Positions 1-11,190 of a stretch of 64,000 nt of DNA are shown piece by piece. The position numbers and the translations under genes were made by a program. The notes below the pieces were generated by a model, which ran no database searches, was not told the origin of the DNA, and worked only from the letters and a program-made list of their open reading frames with translations. This DNA is from Romanomermis culicivorax (Eukaryota; Nematoda; Enoplea; Mermithida; Mermithidae), in assembly GCA_963922205.1 (NCBI GenBank), contig CAWUHX010000072.1, positions 248,001-312,000 of the forward strand, written 5' to 3'. Each line of letters starts with the position of its first letter. The stretch's first letter is position 1.

Positions 1-11
1 TCCGTTTGAAT

Positions 12-195
12 CATACCTGTAACGGCGCCCCGCCCCGAGGTCGGTGGGGGGGGGAGCGTCGGGCGACTTTTTTGGGGCCGAGGGTCAGCGATTGTCAAAA
101 TTTTAGGGGGAGCGGTCACTGAAGGGAAAAAAATCGATTTTTTCACCAAGAAAGTCCCAAAAACTATAGCACTTCCCCCTCCAATTACATGTATG
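12..195. mobile_element. Z-like MITE with 8-bp TSD
   Basis: A 184-bp non-coding element opens with CATACCTGTAA and closes with TTACATGTATG, so the ends are inverted repeats. It is flanked by GTTTGAAT at 4-11 and again at 196-203, an exact 8-bp target duplication, as expected of hAT-type transposition. The interior is G-rich near one end and A/T-rich in the middle. Confidence 0.75.
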
Positions 196-203
196 GTTTG
201 AAT

Positions 204-394
204 CAGGCCTGCAGGAGAGGAGGGGGGGTTGGGGGCCACGGCCCCCCCAAATGTTTCGAATGTTAAAAAAGGCAAAGGTTTTTTCTTTTGGTTTTTTTTC
301 GAGAAAAAGTCAAGTCCGAAATGCCAATTTTACAAAGTGAAAAAATGGGTGCCCCCCCCCCCCCCCCGAAAAAATTTCTGGCCACAGGCCTGGG
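204..394. mobile_element. U-family MITE (CAGGCCTG ends)
   Basis: The segment starts CAGGCCTGCAGG and ends near CCACAGGCCTG. It is bounded by GTTTGAAT (196-203) and GTTTGAAC (395-402), a 7/8 target duplication shared with the neighbouring Z-like elements. A second, diverged copy lies at 49498-49682 with the same internal text (GTTAAAAAAGGCAAAGG). A 16-base C run sits near its right end. Short open frames across it have no recognisable product. Confidence 0.6.
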
Positions 395-402
395 GTTTGA
401 AC

Positions 403-1222
403 CATACATGTAATTGGGAGGAAGTGTCATAAGAACCCCCACCCCAGAAATCGTTGGCTACATCACCAGCCATTGGGTGGTCATACCCATACATGTAACG
501 GAGTCCCGAGGTCTGGGGGGGGGTCGGGCGACTTTTTTGGGGCTGGGGTCAGTAACTATCAAAATTTTGGGGGGAGGAGTCTCTCAAGGAAAAAAATCGA
601 TTTTTTCACGAAAAAAGTCCCAAAAATAGTTCAAAAAATAGTAATTTTTCCCTAACATGACCGAAAAAATAAATCCATGGCGTGAAGCGCCAAGAAAATT
701 CACATTTTTTACCATTTTTCGTTCAAAAATTGACATTTTTAATCAAAAAATTGACATTTTTCAGTATTTTTCCGACCAAAAGTATGGGGTCCCAACGGCT
801 ACCATATGGCTAGCCATTGGATTGGAAAATCCTGGGGGGCGGTCGCTCAATGGCTAGCCATATGGTCAACGATTTCTGGGGGGGGGGTTCCCATAGCACT
901 TCCCCCCAATAACATGTATGGTCATACCACAAGACTTGAGAATCCTACGACTGGCCATATGATAGTCATACATAGCGATCCCCATACTTTCGGCCAGAAA
1001 AATACTGAAAAATGCCAATTTTCTCAGCACTTCACGTCATGAATACGTTGAGTTTTTAGATAAAAATTACTATTTTTAAACCGTTTTTTCGGACTTTTTT
1101 TGTTAAAAAATCGAATTTTTTCCCTTCAGGGACTACCCCCTAAAATTTTGGGGGATCGGTGGATCGGGGCCCCAAAAAAGTCGCTTGACCTTCCCAGACC
1201 TCGGGGCTCCGTTACATGTATG
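403..1222. mobile_element. Outer Z-like element interrupted by an inner copy
   Basis: Left end CATACATGTAA, right end TTACATGTATG, flanked by GTTTGAAC (395-402) and GTTTGAAT (1223-1230). A second Z-like element at 488-920 lies inside it. The inner copy opens with CATACATGTAACGG and has its own exact TSD, GTCATACC at 480-487 and 921-928. The right arm near 1129-1222 is the inverse of the left GC-rich block around 488-560. Confidence 0.6.
488..920. mobile_element. Inner Z-like MITE, TSD GTCATACC
   Basis: The 433-bp element begins CATACATGTAACGG and ends AACATGTATG. The 8 bases on either side are identical (GTCATACC). It sits inside the outer element 403-1222. Confidence 0.7.
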
Positions 1223-1230
1223 GTTTGAAT

Positions 1231-2109
1231 TGAATTGAAAACTTGTATATGACAAAAGATCGGAAAATAAATCGAGTAGATTGTGAATACAGATTTGCTT
1301 TCTTCTTTTGGCAGTGTTACTCAACTAATCTAATTGTTACGCACGACACCGCAGAACTGTGTAGTGTAATGTGAACTTGAGAATGAGAAGCAACACGAAG
1401 TTAACAGAATTTTCGAATTTTTCACTGGTATTATGGTTTAGCTGTCCTTCGATCAGAACAATAAATCTCACAACATTATTAGCTACAACCACCGTTCTTT
1501 CCTCAAATAGGAATAGGTTCCTCAAATAGGACAAAACACCGTTCTTTTGTTCTTTGCTCAAATAGGGTCATTTGAAGAAAAAAATTTAAAACTGAGGAAA
1601 AAGCTTTGAGCATGGTTCGCATTGTAGAAAAAAAATCATGGAGTTCAAAACCGAAAAGATGTACATATTTTGGTAACCTTTAGAAACTCAGAATGTTGAA
1701 ATTTTCCGGCGCTTCGCTCCGGTGATCAGTATAATAGTCATTGTTTTTTATCAGGAGCGGCCGTTAGCATATCTCTCTACTTCTACTCACTACTTAACCT
1801 TCAACAGTTTCTATCAATTGAACAACCTCATCTTCTTTTTTATTTCTAAGAGTTTTGTCGAAAATTTTCGAAAAAAATTCCAAAAATTTTCGGCAAAAAA
1901 AAAATTTTTTCAAGTTTCCATCAAATGAACTACCTCATCTCTTTTATTCCTAAGAGTTTTGTCGATAATTGTCGGAAAAAATTTTTCCTCATGAGGAAAA
2001 ATCAATTTTTCCAGTTTCCTTGCTTAAAAATAGCTCAAAATCATTTCTGATGTGTTTTTTGAACGTTCCTCATTAACTTGCATCTTATTCCGTCAAAAAA
2101 CCGACATTT
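1231..2109. other. Repeat remnants, no gene seen
   Basis: No convincing gene. From about 1500 to 1960 the text is a decayed copy of the Y family: TTGAGGAAAAA stretches, then the CCGGCGCTTCGCTCCGG hairpin at about 1708-1724, then GCGGCCGTTAGCATATCT. Open frames here are short and A/T-biased. Confidence 0.5.
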
Positions 2110-3170
2110 TTTGGCACTTATGGAGTTTAGAGGGTACGGAATTTTTTTTCCAAAATTTTCCCAAATCTGCATATTTCTCACTAAAATGATGACGCTGATT
2201 ATGAATAAGTCAGTAGTTTTCTATAAAATCGAATATTTTGACTGAAAAAACGGTGTCCCTTGACAAAATTTTACCATAGATCCCCAAGGTCAGATTTTCC
2301 AGGTAGGGGTAAAGTTGAAATTTCGCGAGGGTAGCGTAGTCAAATGTCTACTAAACACTGCATTTTGTCTCAAATAAGGCACCCAGTGATCAATTTTTAG
2401 GACTTTAGGTCGGGGTAATACCCACCTCATACACCTCCCTATGGGGTTGTCTGCTGATTACGAATATGCGAATAGTATTTCATGCAATCAGATACATCGA
2501 TCAGAAAACATCCACTGACATGTCTACATTTTCATCAACCTGCAGTTTCAATACTGAAACAGTAAAATAACGTATATAACCCTTGAATCGCGGCTTCGGG
2601 GTAAACCAAGCGAATATGTTCAACAAGATAATAAAACGGATTATTCGAAAAACGTTGGCGCCAAAGGAACTGAGCTAAGTAATTTGTTAGCATTGAAATT
2701 TTTGAGCCGAAAATCAGAAATATCGGGAAATGAACGAATAATATTGGCCATATTAAAAATTTAACAAGAAAAGCGTCCAGATAATACACACAGCACTGAC
2801 TCAATGTTAGTTTTTGACTATTATGTATTGTGCAAAGTGTGAACAATTTTTTACGCAATAAACGGTAACGTTGATAAAAATGTAAACCTCACCGTTAATG
2901 TTTTTTAATCAATATGTTTGATTACATGCAATACTACTGGCATACTCGTAATCAGCATCATCGATTTGCCCATTAGTCACAAATATGCAAATTTCAGGAA
3001 AAAATTTTTGTCACAGGACACCCTGTTTGCAGTTGAAATATTCGATTTTATGGAAAAGTGCTAACATTTCAGACTAAACTGATCGCCATCAGTTTAGTCT
3101 GAAATATGCAAATTCTAAAAAATTTGGGAAAAAAAATTCCGTACCCCGTAAACTCCATATGTGCCCATTT
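2110..3170. repeat. About 1-kb foldback repeat
   Basis: The left arm (about 2118-2290, including GGAGTTTAGAGGGTACGGAA and later GGTGTCCC) returns as its reverse complement on the right (about 2995-3165, GGGACACC-like and TTCCGTACCCCGTAAACTCC). The loop of about 700 bp has no recognised product. A perfect hairpin sits in the right arm at 3066-3105. Confidence 0.55.
3066..3105. repeat. Perfect 18-bp stem hairpin
   Basis: ATTTCAGACTAAACTGAT is followed by a CGCC loop and its exact reverse complement. All 18 pairs match in the given sequence. Confidence 0.9.
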
Positions 3171-4456
3171 TTTTGCAAAAAGACTCGAGTTATGATGACC
3201 TGCTTGTGAATAAATATTTAAGTGAGTTTACATGAGCCAAGTAAGAGAATAATTCAACGGCATAACCTTTACTTCTTATATTTCCTTGACGACATAAAAC
3301 AACCTAATTTTGACATAAAAAGTAAATCAAGCAGTAAACTTTCATAAAAAGATAAAAATAAAAAATAAAATTTCAAAACTGATTCTGAACAGCTGACAAT
3401 CTGACATAAAGGTATGAACTTGACCACAGGGCTTTTTTCTGCGAGAGCCAGGTTCCAATGTGCAACTTGAGGAAAATATTGTTTGCAGAAAAAAATTTTT
3501 AATTGTTCACTCTAAAATCAATAAATTAGCTTAATTTTATGGGAAAAACCACAAAAAGCTAGTTTTGTTCTATTTCATTCGATTCGCGTCAGTTTTAGGC
3601 TTTTGAAACCAAATTTTCTGAGTTTTGAAGAGAGAATAAGATTGGTATGAGTAACTTGTTCGGCGCCCAGCGCCGAAATTTTTTTTTGGTATATTGATAT
3701 TCTAGAACGCTGGAAAATGAACCCATTTTAACTTTTATTTCCTAAACAGAAGGTTTAATTTTTCAGTGAATTCAATGAATTTTCAGTCGGGCAGACTACA
3801 ATGCAAAAACTAGGAAAGCAACCGAAAATTTTGATTCTTCAACCAGCAAGAATTTCCACTTGGACTCAAAATGTTCTTATCACACAAATGTCAAAATCTT
3901 TTTGAAGACCGCAAAAAGGCTTTGGGAAAATAACCGAGAGAAATCTTGCTTCCTGTCAAGTTCTGAAAAAAACGACACAGGATCAAACATTTATCCATAA
4001 TATCTTGATAATTAATAGCTATAAGCATTAGCTAGAATGACATTTTCTAACCGTGCATTGAATAATATAGAAAAATTATTTTAAAATGTAAATCCAGCGC
4101 GAAGCGCCGGAAAATTTCAACAATTTTCACTTTTGTAACGCGTAAAATGCATTTCCAGACAGGAAACCATCAAAAAAATTTTCCTCAAAATGGTGCCTGA
4201 GCACAAAAAATGTGTCTCAATTTCAAAAAAAGATTCTCAAAAATGGTCGATTGAGGAAAAAAACTGTGGTGATCTGATCTGAATCCACGTTCCCTTTCTG
4301 ACTTCAAATCCCAAAAATTTTTTCGTCATTTCCAAATTTTGTTCGCTAACAACACCGATTTGGCGAAAGAAATAGTGATACAAACTGACCAAGCAATAAA
4401 GCCGGTTTCTACGGCCATGCCACGTGGATTTCCCTGCGCAAAAAACGCTATAATCC
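3171..4456. other. AT-rich repeat remnants
   Basis: No gene seen. A CGGCGCCCAGCGCCG hairpin near 3661 is followed by AAATTTTTTT, then TTCTAGAACGCTGGAAAATGAA. This is the reverse-oriented form of the recurrent 70-bp module described in the findings. Another hairpin (GCGCGAAGCGCC) lies near 4097. Confidence 0.5.
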
Positions 4457-4575
4457 AGTGTTTTTTTGTGCACCGACATTTGTGCTAATTGGCACGAAGC
4501 CAAAAAAATTTGTACCATGGCACAAAAATTTTTTTCCACCAGAAACATACTGAAAACTGCGGCTAAATTTTATAA
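4457..4575 (-). mobile_element. hAT-like terminal fragment
   Basis: CAGTGTTTTTTTGTGCACCGACATTTGTGC through to the CATACTGAAAACT text matches, in inverse orientation, the right end of the hAT copies at 5308-6144, 6153-6989, 7342-9602 and 44705-45565. The rest of the element is missing. Confidence 0.6.
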
Positions 4576-5307
4576 GTCGGTTCCCGGCCTTCAGCCTAAT
4601 TATTGTATATGAGTTGGGTACACCGTTTTTTTCTCAAATCGGGTGTTTTGAGGAAAAAAATTTCGAAATGAGGAAAAAAATTTCGGGTATGGTTCTCATT
4701 GAGGAAAAAATTTTGGGGAATTCAAAACCGAAAACATGCGTTTTGGTGGACTTAAAAGGGTCAAAATCTAAAAATTTTCCGGCGCTTCGCGCCGGTCATG
4801 GGTATCATCTTAACTATTTTCTATCAGGCGCGGCCGTTAGCATATCTACTTCGACTCACTAATTAATGTTCAACAGTTTCCATCAATCAAGTTAGCTCGT
4901 TTCATTCGTTGACAGTTTATTATGTCGCCCAAAATTGAGATTTTTCATCAATTCTCTCAATTTTTCCTCTCGATGCTTGGAATTTTTTAAACGTTTGCAG
5001 CCTGGACTTTTGCGTTTATTGAAGATGAAAAATGGAGACATCATTCTAGACTGCGATTTTAGAACTTCTATTCATGAATATCTGTTGAAGAGTTTTATTT
5101 TCTAGCGTTTTAGAATATAAAAACCCGAAAATTTTTCCGGCGCTTCGCGCCGGAATGGGAAACAGATTACAGTTCATCAGTTTGATTTTAATTTATTTCT
5201 CAACGTTGTGAAGGTTCATTTTCCAGCGTTTTAGAAAGTGAAAATTCAAAAAAAAAAATTCGGCGCTCTGCGCCGGACCAAGAGCTAAATAAAATTAGAT
5301 GATTCCA

Positions 5308-6144
5308 CAGTGTTTTTTTTGTGCCAAAACATGATTTTTGGCACAAAAAAATTTGGAATGGCGCAAAAAATTTTGGGCGTTTGTGCCAATTGGCACAAAT
5401 TTTTTGACTAGTCGAATGCCGAATTTGTTTGATTTTTAGTCATTTTAGGGGCTGAAAACGCAAAATTTTCTCGGCGCCCCGCGCCGGGTCAATTACTTAA
5501 GTGTAATATTAGTCAAGTGTCAGGAATATGAAAGAATTGTATTCGAATAGTAGATTTGTATGATCGTAACAAACTTTGAGGTTGTCAATGATTGAAAAAT
5601 GAATTAGTTAACGTCCACTGTTCATTCACTGTGATTGGAAACCGAAATTTATATCTGTTTGATTCGAACAGAAAAATTTATTCTGTTGGCACAATTTTTC
5701 AACCAAAAATTTACGCGACGTGACTTCCGTTCTACTTTTTTTCAGGAAAAATCATTATGGACATCCTTAATTTATTTACATCGGTGTTAAGAAGAAATCC
5801 GTAGCCGAAAATTAAAGAAAAATATAAAATGTCTGAAAAATTGTATAAAAATATCTGAATTCTCGCAGCATCTGATTTCTTTCCGAATCGTATAAACTGC
5901 TTTCTTGATCAGTTTTTCTTACCGCACTGACGTACATAAGATAAAATAGAGTTGGCACGATTTTTTATGCAAATTTGTGCGGCAAAAGTAAGCTTTAGTT
6001 ATGTTTTTATCAAATTTTTGGCATAAAACTTTTTTAAAGTTTTCAGTATGTTTTTAGGCTGGAAAAAATTTTTTGTGCCACTGGCACAAATTTTTTTGGC
6101 CCTTTGTGCCAATTGGCACAAATGTCCGTGCACAAAAAAAACGC
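5308..6144 (+). mobile_element. hAT-like non-autonomous element, copy A
   Basis: The element runs from CAGTGTTTTTTTTGTGCC to GTGCACAAAAAAAACGC. Its subterminal repeats contain the palindrome TTTGTGCCAATTGGCACAAA. It lies in tandem with copy B, and three variants of one target (TAGATGAT, AGGATGAT, TGGAGGAT) occur before, between and after the pair. An undisturbed version of the target (GTGGATGATTC, reading the minus strand) is present near 27690. No coding capacity. Confidence 0.7.
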
Positions 6145-6152
6145 AGGATGAT

Positions 6153-6989
6153 CAGTGTTTTTTTTGTGCCAAAACATGGTTTTTGGCACAAAAAAATTTG
6201 GAATGGCACAAAAAATTTTGAGCGTTTGTGCCAATTGGCATAAAATGGGCTAGGCAAACATTAAATTTCTTTGATTTTTAGACGTTTTAGAGGCTGAAAA
6301 TACAAAAAATTTCGGCGCTTCGCGCCGAGTCATTGAACATAGTATTTCCTATTCCTATATTTGACCCGCTCGAACGCGAACGATTTCTCTCCGAACAGTG
6401 TATTAGTATCGTTGCAGCACATTTTATAGGCTTTCAATGACTGATGGATGAATGAGAAGAAATTCTGAATATTCTCTTTTAATTCAGTCAAATTCGGGTT
6501 CAAAACTGAAATTCTTACTTTTTGTGTTTGATTGATTCCAATAGAAAAATCGATATCGTTGGTAATGGTACAATATTTCGGCCGAAAATTTACACAATTT
6601 TTAACTTAATTTTCCCTAGTCTTTACAGTGTTGCTAAATGTATCGATAATTCATATTCGTCGTAAGTCGAAGTGAATCAATTTGAACTTCCTGAACAATT
6701 TTAGAGTTATTTAAATTTTGTCAGCATGCCATTTCTTTTAGAGTTGTCGTGAAATATTTTCTTGCACAGTTCTTTCTTATCTGACTGAAATGGTTTGGCT
6801 GGCAAATAGGTTTAGGAGCACGATTTTTCCAAAAAATTAATGCGTTTTAAACGTTAACTTTTCATCAAACTTTTGGCATAAAACTTTTTCGCATGTTTCC
6901 AGTAGAAAAATTTTTTTTGTGCTATTGACACAAATTTTTTTGGCCGTTTGTGCCAATTGGCACAAATGTCCGTGCACAAAAAAACGCTG
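6153..6989 (+). mobile_element. hAT-like non-autonomous element, copy B
   Basis: Same family as copy A: CAGTGTTTTTTTTGTGCC to CACAAAAAAACGCTG. It is flanked by AGGATGAT (6145-6152) and TGGAGGAT (6990-6997), matching the undisturbed target TGGATGAT seen near 27690. The bases ATATTTGA at 6357-6364 show the intact site that is occupied in copy C by another element. Confidence 0.75.
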
Positions 6990-7341
6990 TGGAGGATTCT
7001 AATCGGAACCACCGAAATGTCAATAGAGCGGATAAATTCCTGAGAACTCTATCATTAACATGCTTTACCTGCTCCTGTAGAACACCCATATATTCTTCAT
7101 GAGCTCATTTTTAACAAACATAACCAGAATTTTCTCAATTTTTTCCTCATTTTCGCAGGTTTTCTGACTCCAAATACAACAAAATGCTTGGGTATGCTTT
7201 TAAAATGCATAAAAAAGCATCCGTAGCCACATTATAAACGTTTTTTAAAATAAGGAAAATTTTTGAAAAATGAGGAAAAAAATTCTGGGTCCGGTTCTCA
7301 TGTGGGAAAAATCTTCGAGGAAAAAAAACGGTGGTTGGGTA

Positions 7342-9602
7342 CAGTGTTTTTTTTTGTGCCAAAACATGGTTTTTGGCACAAAAAAATTTGGAATGGCACA
7401 AAAAATTTTGCGCGTTTGTGCCAATTGGCACAACATTTTTGGCTGGTCAAACATTAAATTTCCTTGATTTTTAGACGTCTTCGGGGCTGAAAATGTAAAA
7501 AATTTCGGCGCTTCGCGCTGAGTCAACGAATATAATATTTTCTATTCGTATATTTGACAGGGTTGGCAAGGCTTTGGTTTTTTGGTTTTTGGTTTTTTTG
7601 GTTTTTTAAAAAAAACCAAAAAATTGGAAAATCTCTGGTTTTTTGGTTTTTTTTCCAAAATTATTGGAAAACTGTTTTTTCACATTAGTCGATCTTCTAG
7701 ACATGTATAGGTGTCTATCTAAATCAACAAAACAATTAAATTAGTTGAATTGACTTCACTACAAAGTAGAAAAAAGTCGTATTTTTATGATACATTTCGT
7801 ACTCAAAAGATGTAATATAAATCAATCGATATCCTTTGTATCCATCTTGCAAGCACACGTTTAGTACATGAGTCAATTTTGCTATAATTTGCTCACAAAA
7901 AAGTAGATGCTAAATCTTTCGTGGAGTGTACTTCTTCGACCATACGGGGTAACATCCATTGATCCATATCATCATCAAAATGTTATAAAATATGATTGAG
8001 TTTAATATCCTGAATTTATTGTAACGGTAAGCTTTTCAATTTTCTTAGCTCGAAATTTCAAAATATAAATGAGACAACAAAAATAAAATTTTATACAGAT
8101 CAGTTAAGCATACTGTAGGTTAACAAAGAGAAGAGCTTTTGAGTGGCTGATTTTTATGTGACTTGACGTCGCTACTAAGTAGAAAAAATTGTGCAAAAAT
8201 ATGTATATCTATCATGCAAGCGAGAATAGTATATATAATAAGACCCATTTGCTGTAGTTATAGCTCGCAGACAGGTTTGAAAAGCAAAAATTTGGAAACA
8301 TCTGAAATGTCTATGAGTGACCTTCAACTATATTCGTAATATCAATAACATATATGTAGTAATCTATCAATTTAAAACCCTCTTATCGAAAACGGTATTG
8401 TGTCATTTCAACTTTTCTGTGAATATGTATATATGTGATGCATTGAAACAATTCTGTAATTGATTTCTTTTGAGTTTTGATTACTTACATTGTGTATTGT
8501 ATATTTCTCTTTATTTGTAATTTTTCTTCTTTTTCTTGAATTTGCCCCTTACATATCGCATGCTCTGTTCCATTTTTACTTTTCTTATGTTCTTCACTAA
8601 TGGTTCCTTTCTTATGTGCTCACTATTACTGTATTCCTATTGCTATAATAGGGATTTCCTATAGCATAAAATAATGACACTTCCGATAAGATTAATACTT
8701 CTAGCTGTCATTTTAAGGCTCCCTAACTAGTCTTAGATGATACAGGGAGCTTCTAGCAGTTTTTTACATAGTTATTTTGATGTACCAAACATACTGAAGA
8801 ATTAAACCAGAAAAAAACCACTAAAAAACCATAGAAAAACCAAAAAAAACATTAAAAAACCATAAAAAACCACTAAAAAACCAAAAAACCAAAAAGTCGA
8901 AATTTCAAAAGTTTGGTTTTTGCCAACCCTGATATTTGACCCGAACGCGAACGATTCCTCTTCGAACAGTGTATTAGTATCGTTGCAGCAAACTCTATAG
9001 GCTGTCAATGTCAACGACTGATGGATGAAAAGAAATTCTGAATATTCTCTGTTCATTCAGTCAAATTCGGATTTAAAACTGAAATTCTCACTTTTTGTGT
9101 TTGATTGATTCAAATAGAATAATCGATATCGTGGGTAATGGTACAATGTTTCGATCGAAAATTTACACAATATTCGACTTTATTTTCTCTAATAGTCTGA
9201 ACATTGTTGTTAAATATATCTTACCTAAAGATTTTCATATTCGTAGTCAAAAATTGAATCAGTTTGAATTTCCTGAACAATTCAGATTCTAGAGTTATTT
9301 CAATTTTCTCAGCATCCATTCCTTTTTGAGTCGTCGTGAACTATTTTCCCGCACAGTTTTTTCTTATCTAACTGACATGGTTAACTGAAAAATAGGTTTT
9401 TACTAAAAAGAAACGATTTTTACAAAAAAGTAATGTGTAAAACGTTAACTTTCCAATTTCCATCAAAATTTTTGGCCTAAAACTTTTCCGCAGTTTTCAG
9501 TATGTTTCTAATAGAAAAAAAATTTTGTGTGCCATTGGCACAAATTTTTTTGGCCTCTTGTGCCAATTGGCACAAATGTCCGTGCACAAATAAAACACGC
9601 TG
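7342..9602 (+). mobile_element. hAT-like non-autonomous element, copy C, interrupted
   Basis: Same ends as copies A and B (CAGTGTTTTTTT at 7342; ACACGCTG ending at 9602). It begins on the base after the right TSD of the Y element. A 1374-bp second hAT element (7558-8931) is inserted in it. Without that insertion and its duplicated 8 bp, it is close to the size of the other copies. Confidence 0.75.
7558..8931. mobile_element. Non-autonomous hAT element, CAGGGTTGGCAA termini
   Basis: Terminal inverted repeats are CAGGGTTGGCAA and TTGCCAACCCTG, with an exact 8-bp TSD, ATATTTGA, at 7550-7557 and 8932-8939. Subterminal DNA is built of TGGTTTTTT repeats on the left and AAAAAACCA repeats on the right. 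Copy B (6357-6364) supplies the empty site, so the insertion boundary is certain. No transposase is present. A truncated relative is at about 10380-10651. Confidence 0.93.
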
Positions 9603-9672
9603 GTTATTAGTGCAGCTGCAGCCTGGTGCAGCGACAAGCGTCACAGCGTAAAGCCATCAATACAGTAACTTC
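9603..9672. repeat. Possible left terminal repeat of a large MULE-like element
   Basis: ACAAGCGTCACAGCGTAAAGCC and the bases after it recur as an inverse, 2-mismatch match over about 35 bp at 21608-21653, next to a broken MULE transposase at 19825-20050. This suggests, but does not prove, that the pair are the ends of one old element holding everything between them. Confidence 0.4.
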
Positions 9673-9820
9673 AATTTTCTAGATCCCATATAACAAACTT
9701 TTAAACTTCATTTCCAAATTCGAATCTGAACTAGAACATTGTCTGGAGTATTGATTCCAAAAAATCTGCAATGGCGGTGCTGAGCAAAAGTCCTCTGTGC
9801 TTCGGGTTTCATCTGGGAAT

Positions 9821-10061
9821 CATACCTGTACTTGTGGGGGTTGGGGGGGACCCCCCCCCCCCCAACTTGGCCAACCATGTACCCAACATCACCCAACCCC
9901 ATCCCCCCACCCCAGTTTGGAAAAAATTAGAAAAATTTGCAAAAAAGTGTATATTTTTTGGCCTTTTTTGGGAAAAATTTCAACTTTTTTCGACCCCTTG
10001 CCCTCAAATTTTGGATTTACCCCCCCCCCACCACCAGCTGGTCGGAGGTTTTACAGGTATG
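9821..10061. mobile_element. Z MITE, TSD CTGGGAAT
   Basis: CATACCTGTA...TTACAGGTATG, 241 bp, with exact 8-bp duplications CTGGGAAT at 9813-9820 and 10062-10069. The arms hold long G/C homopolymers. The middle (GGGAAAAATTTCAACTTTTTTCG and the like) is shared by all Z copies in the window. Confidence 0.9.
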
Positions 10062-10379
10062 CTGGGAATGAAATAAAACTTGGGGTTGAAACGGGATAAA
10101 GTATGTTCATCGGAAAATGGAGCCCTGAAAAATTTCAGGCATTATTTTTTTCCGCCGGCCTTGAAAAGGGTTGAAATTTTTTTCCCCCAAGTCGTTTTTT
10201 CGCTTTATAATGCCCATAGTGAATTATAATGGTCTGTTCCAATCATTCTAACATTTTTAGAGCAATTAATTCATTGAAATTGAATAAGAATTGAAGTTTT
10301 AGAGTTTGATTGAAGTCTAATTGATGAGCATTGTGAAACAAATTCTCCAGCAAACTATCCAAGGGCATAATAATGACTC

Positions 10380-10651
10380 CTATAGCATAAAATAACGACA
10401 CTTCCGATAAGATTAATACTTCTAGATGCCAATTCAAGTCTCCCTAACTAATCTTAGACGATAGAGGGAGCTTCCAGCAGTTTTTTACATAGTTATTTTG
10501 ATGTACCGAACATTTTGAAGAATTGAACCAGAAAAAAACACCAAGAAACCATAGAAAAACCAAAAAAATCATCAAAAAACCATAAGAAACACTAAAAAAC
10601 CCAATAACCAAAAAGCTAAAATTTCTAAAGTTTGGTTTTGGGCAACCCTGA
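10380..10651. mobile_element. Right-end fragment of the CAGGGTTGGCAA hAT family
   Basis: The text from AGCATAAAATAACGACACTTCCG to GGGCAACCCTG follows the right part of 7558-8931 closely, including the AAAAAACCA array. The left end is missing. Confidence 0.75.
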
Positions 10652-11150
10652 CGACATTATATTATGTATTTTATATTGCATTTCTCTTTTCATTTTGTTT
10701 TGTGTAACAGCAATACATATTTTTTATTTCATTTTATTCCATTTCAAAAATCTCCAAAAATAGATAGTTAAAACAGACAATTTAGTCTACTCATGATCGA
10801 AATTTTTTTTGAATTGGTACTAAACTAAACTATGAATAAAATCATCTATTCAAACTAAACAAAGTGGTATATACATCTATCACCTATCATTACACTCTGA
10901 TAATCAAGCTGCACACCAATTTTTCCCTCAAAGATTCTTTGCACATGAGAACCAAACTCTTCATGTGTTTATTGTTTCAATTTTCTGGTTTTTGCATTCT
11001 AAAATGCTGGAAAATGAATTTTCACTACATTTAAATGTAAATTAAAATCATACTAATAGATAGCAATTTTGTTTTTCATTGTTTTAGAGTATAAAAATTT
11101 TCAAATTTTTATATACTAAAATGCTGGGAAATGAATCATTGCAATAGACA
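10652..11150. other. AT-rich spacer
   Basis: No gene is visible. It contains GCATTCTAAAATGCTGGAAAATGAATTTTC near 10993, a piece of the recurrent 70-bp module without its GC hairpin. Confidence 0.5.
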
Positions 11151-11190
11151 CATACCTGTAATTTGGAGTGGATTGGGGCGACCTACCCAA

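Larger units (their letters stand above)
4621..7333 (+). mobile_element. Y element with CACCGTTTTTT termini, split by two hAT copies
   Basis: The element opens CACCGTTTTTTTC and closes GAAAAAAAACGGTG. The 8 bp GTTGGGTA occurs exactly at 4613-4620 and 7334-7341. Without the two tandem insertions at 5308-6989 it would be about 1 kb, like the inverse copy at 27341-28315, which it matches over most of its length. It carries several CCGGCGCTTCGCGCCGG hairpins (for example 4781-4797 and 5140). No transposase frame is visible, so it is non-autonomous. Confidence 0.8.

Noticed and set aside
9771-10099. Pro-rich open frames such as those with PPPPPN runs
   Set aside because: They are translations of the C-runs of Z MITEs and recur with every Z copy (for example 36758-37006, 44097-44539, 56452-56634).
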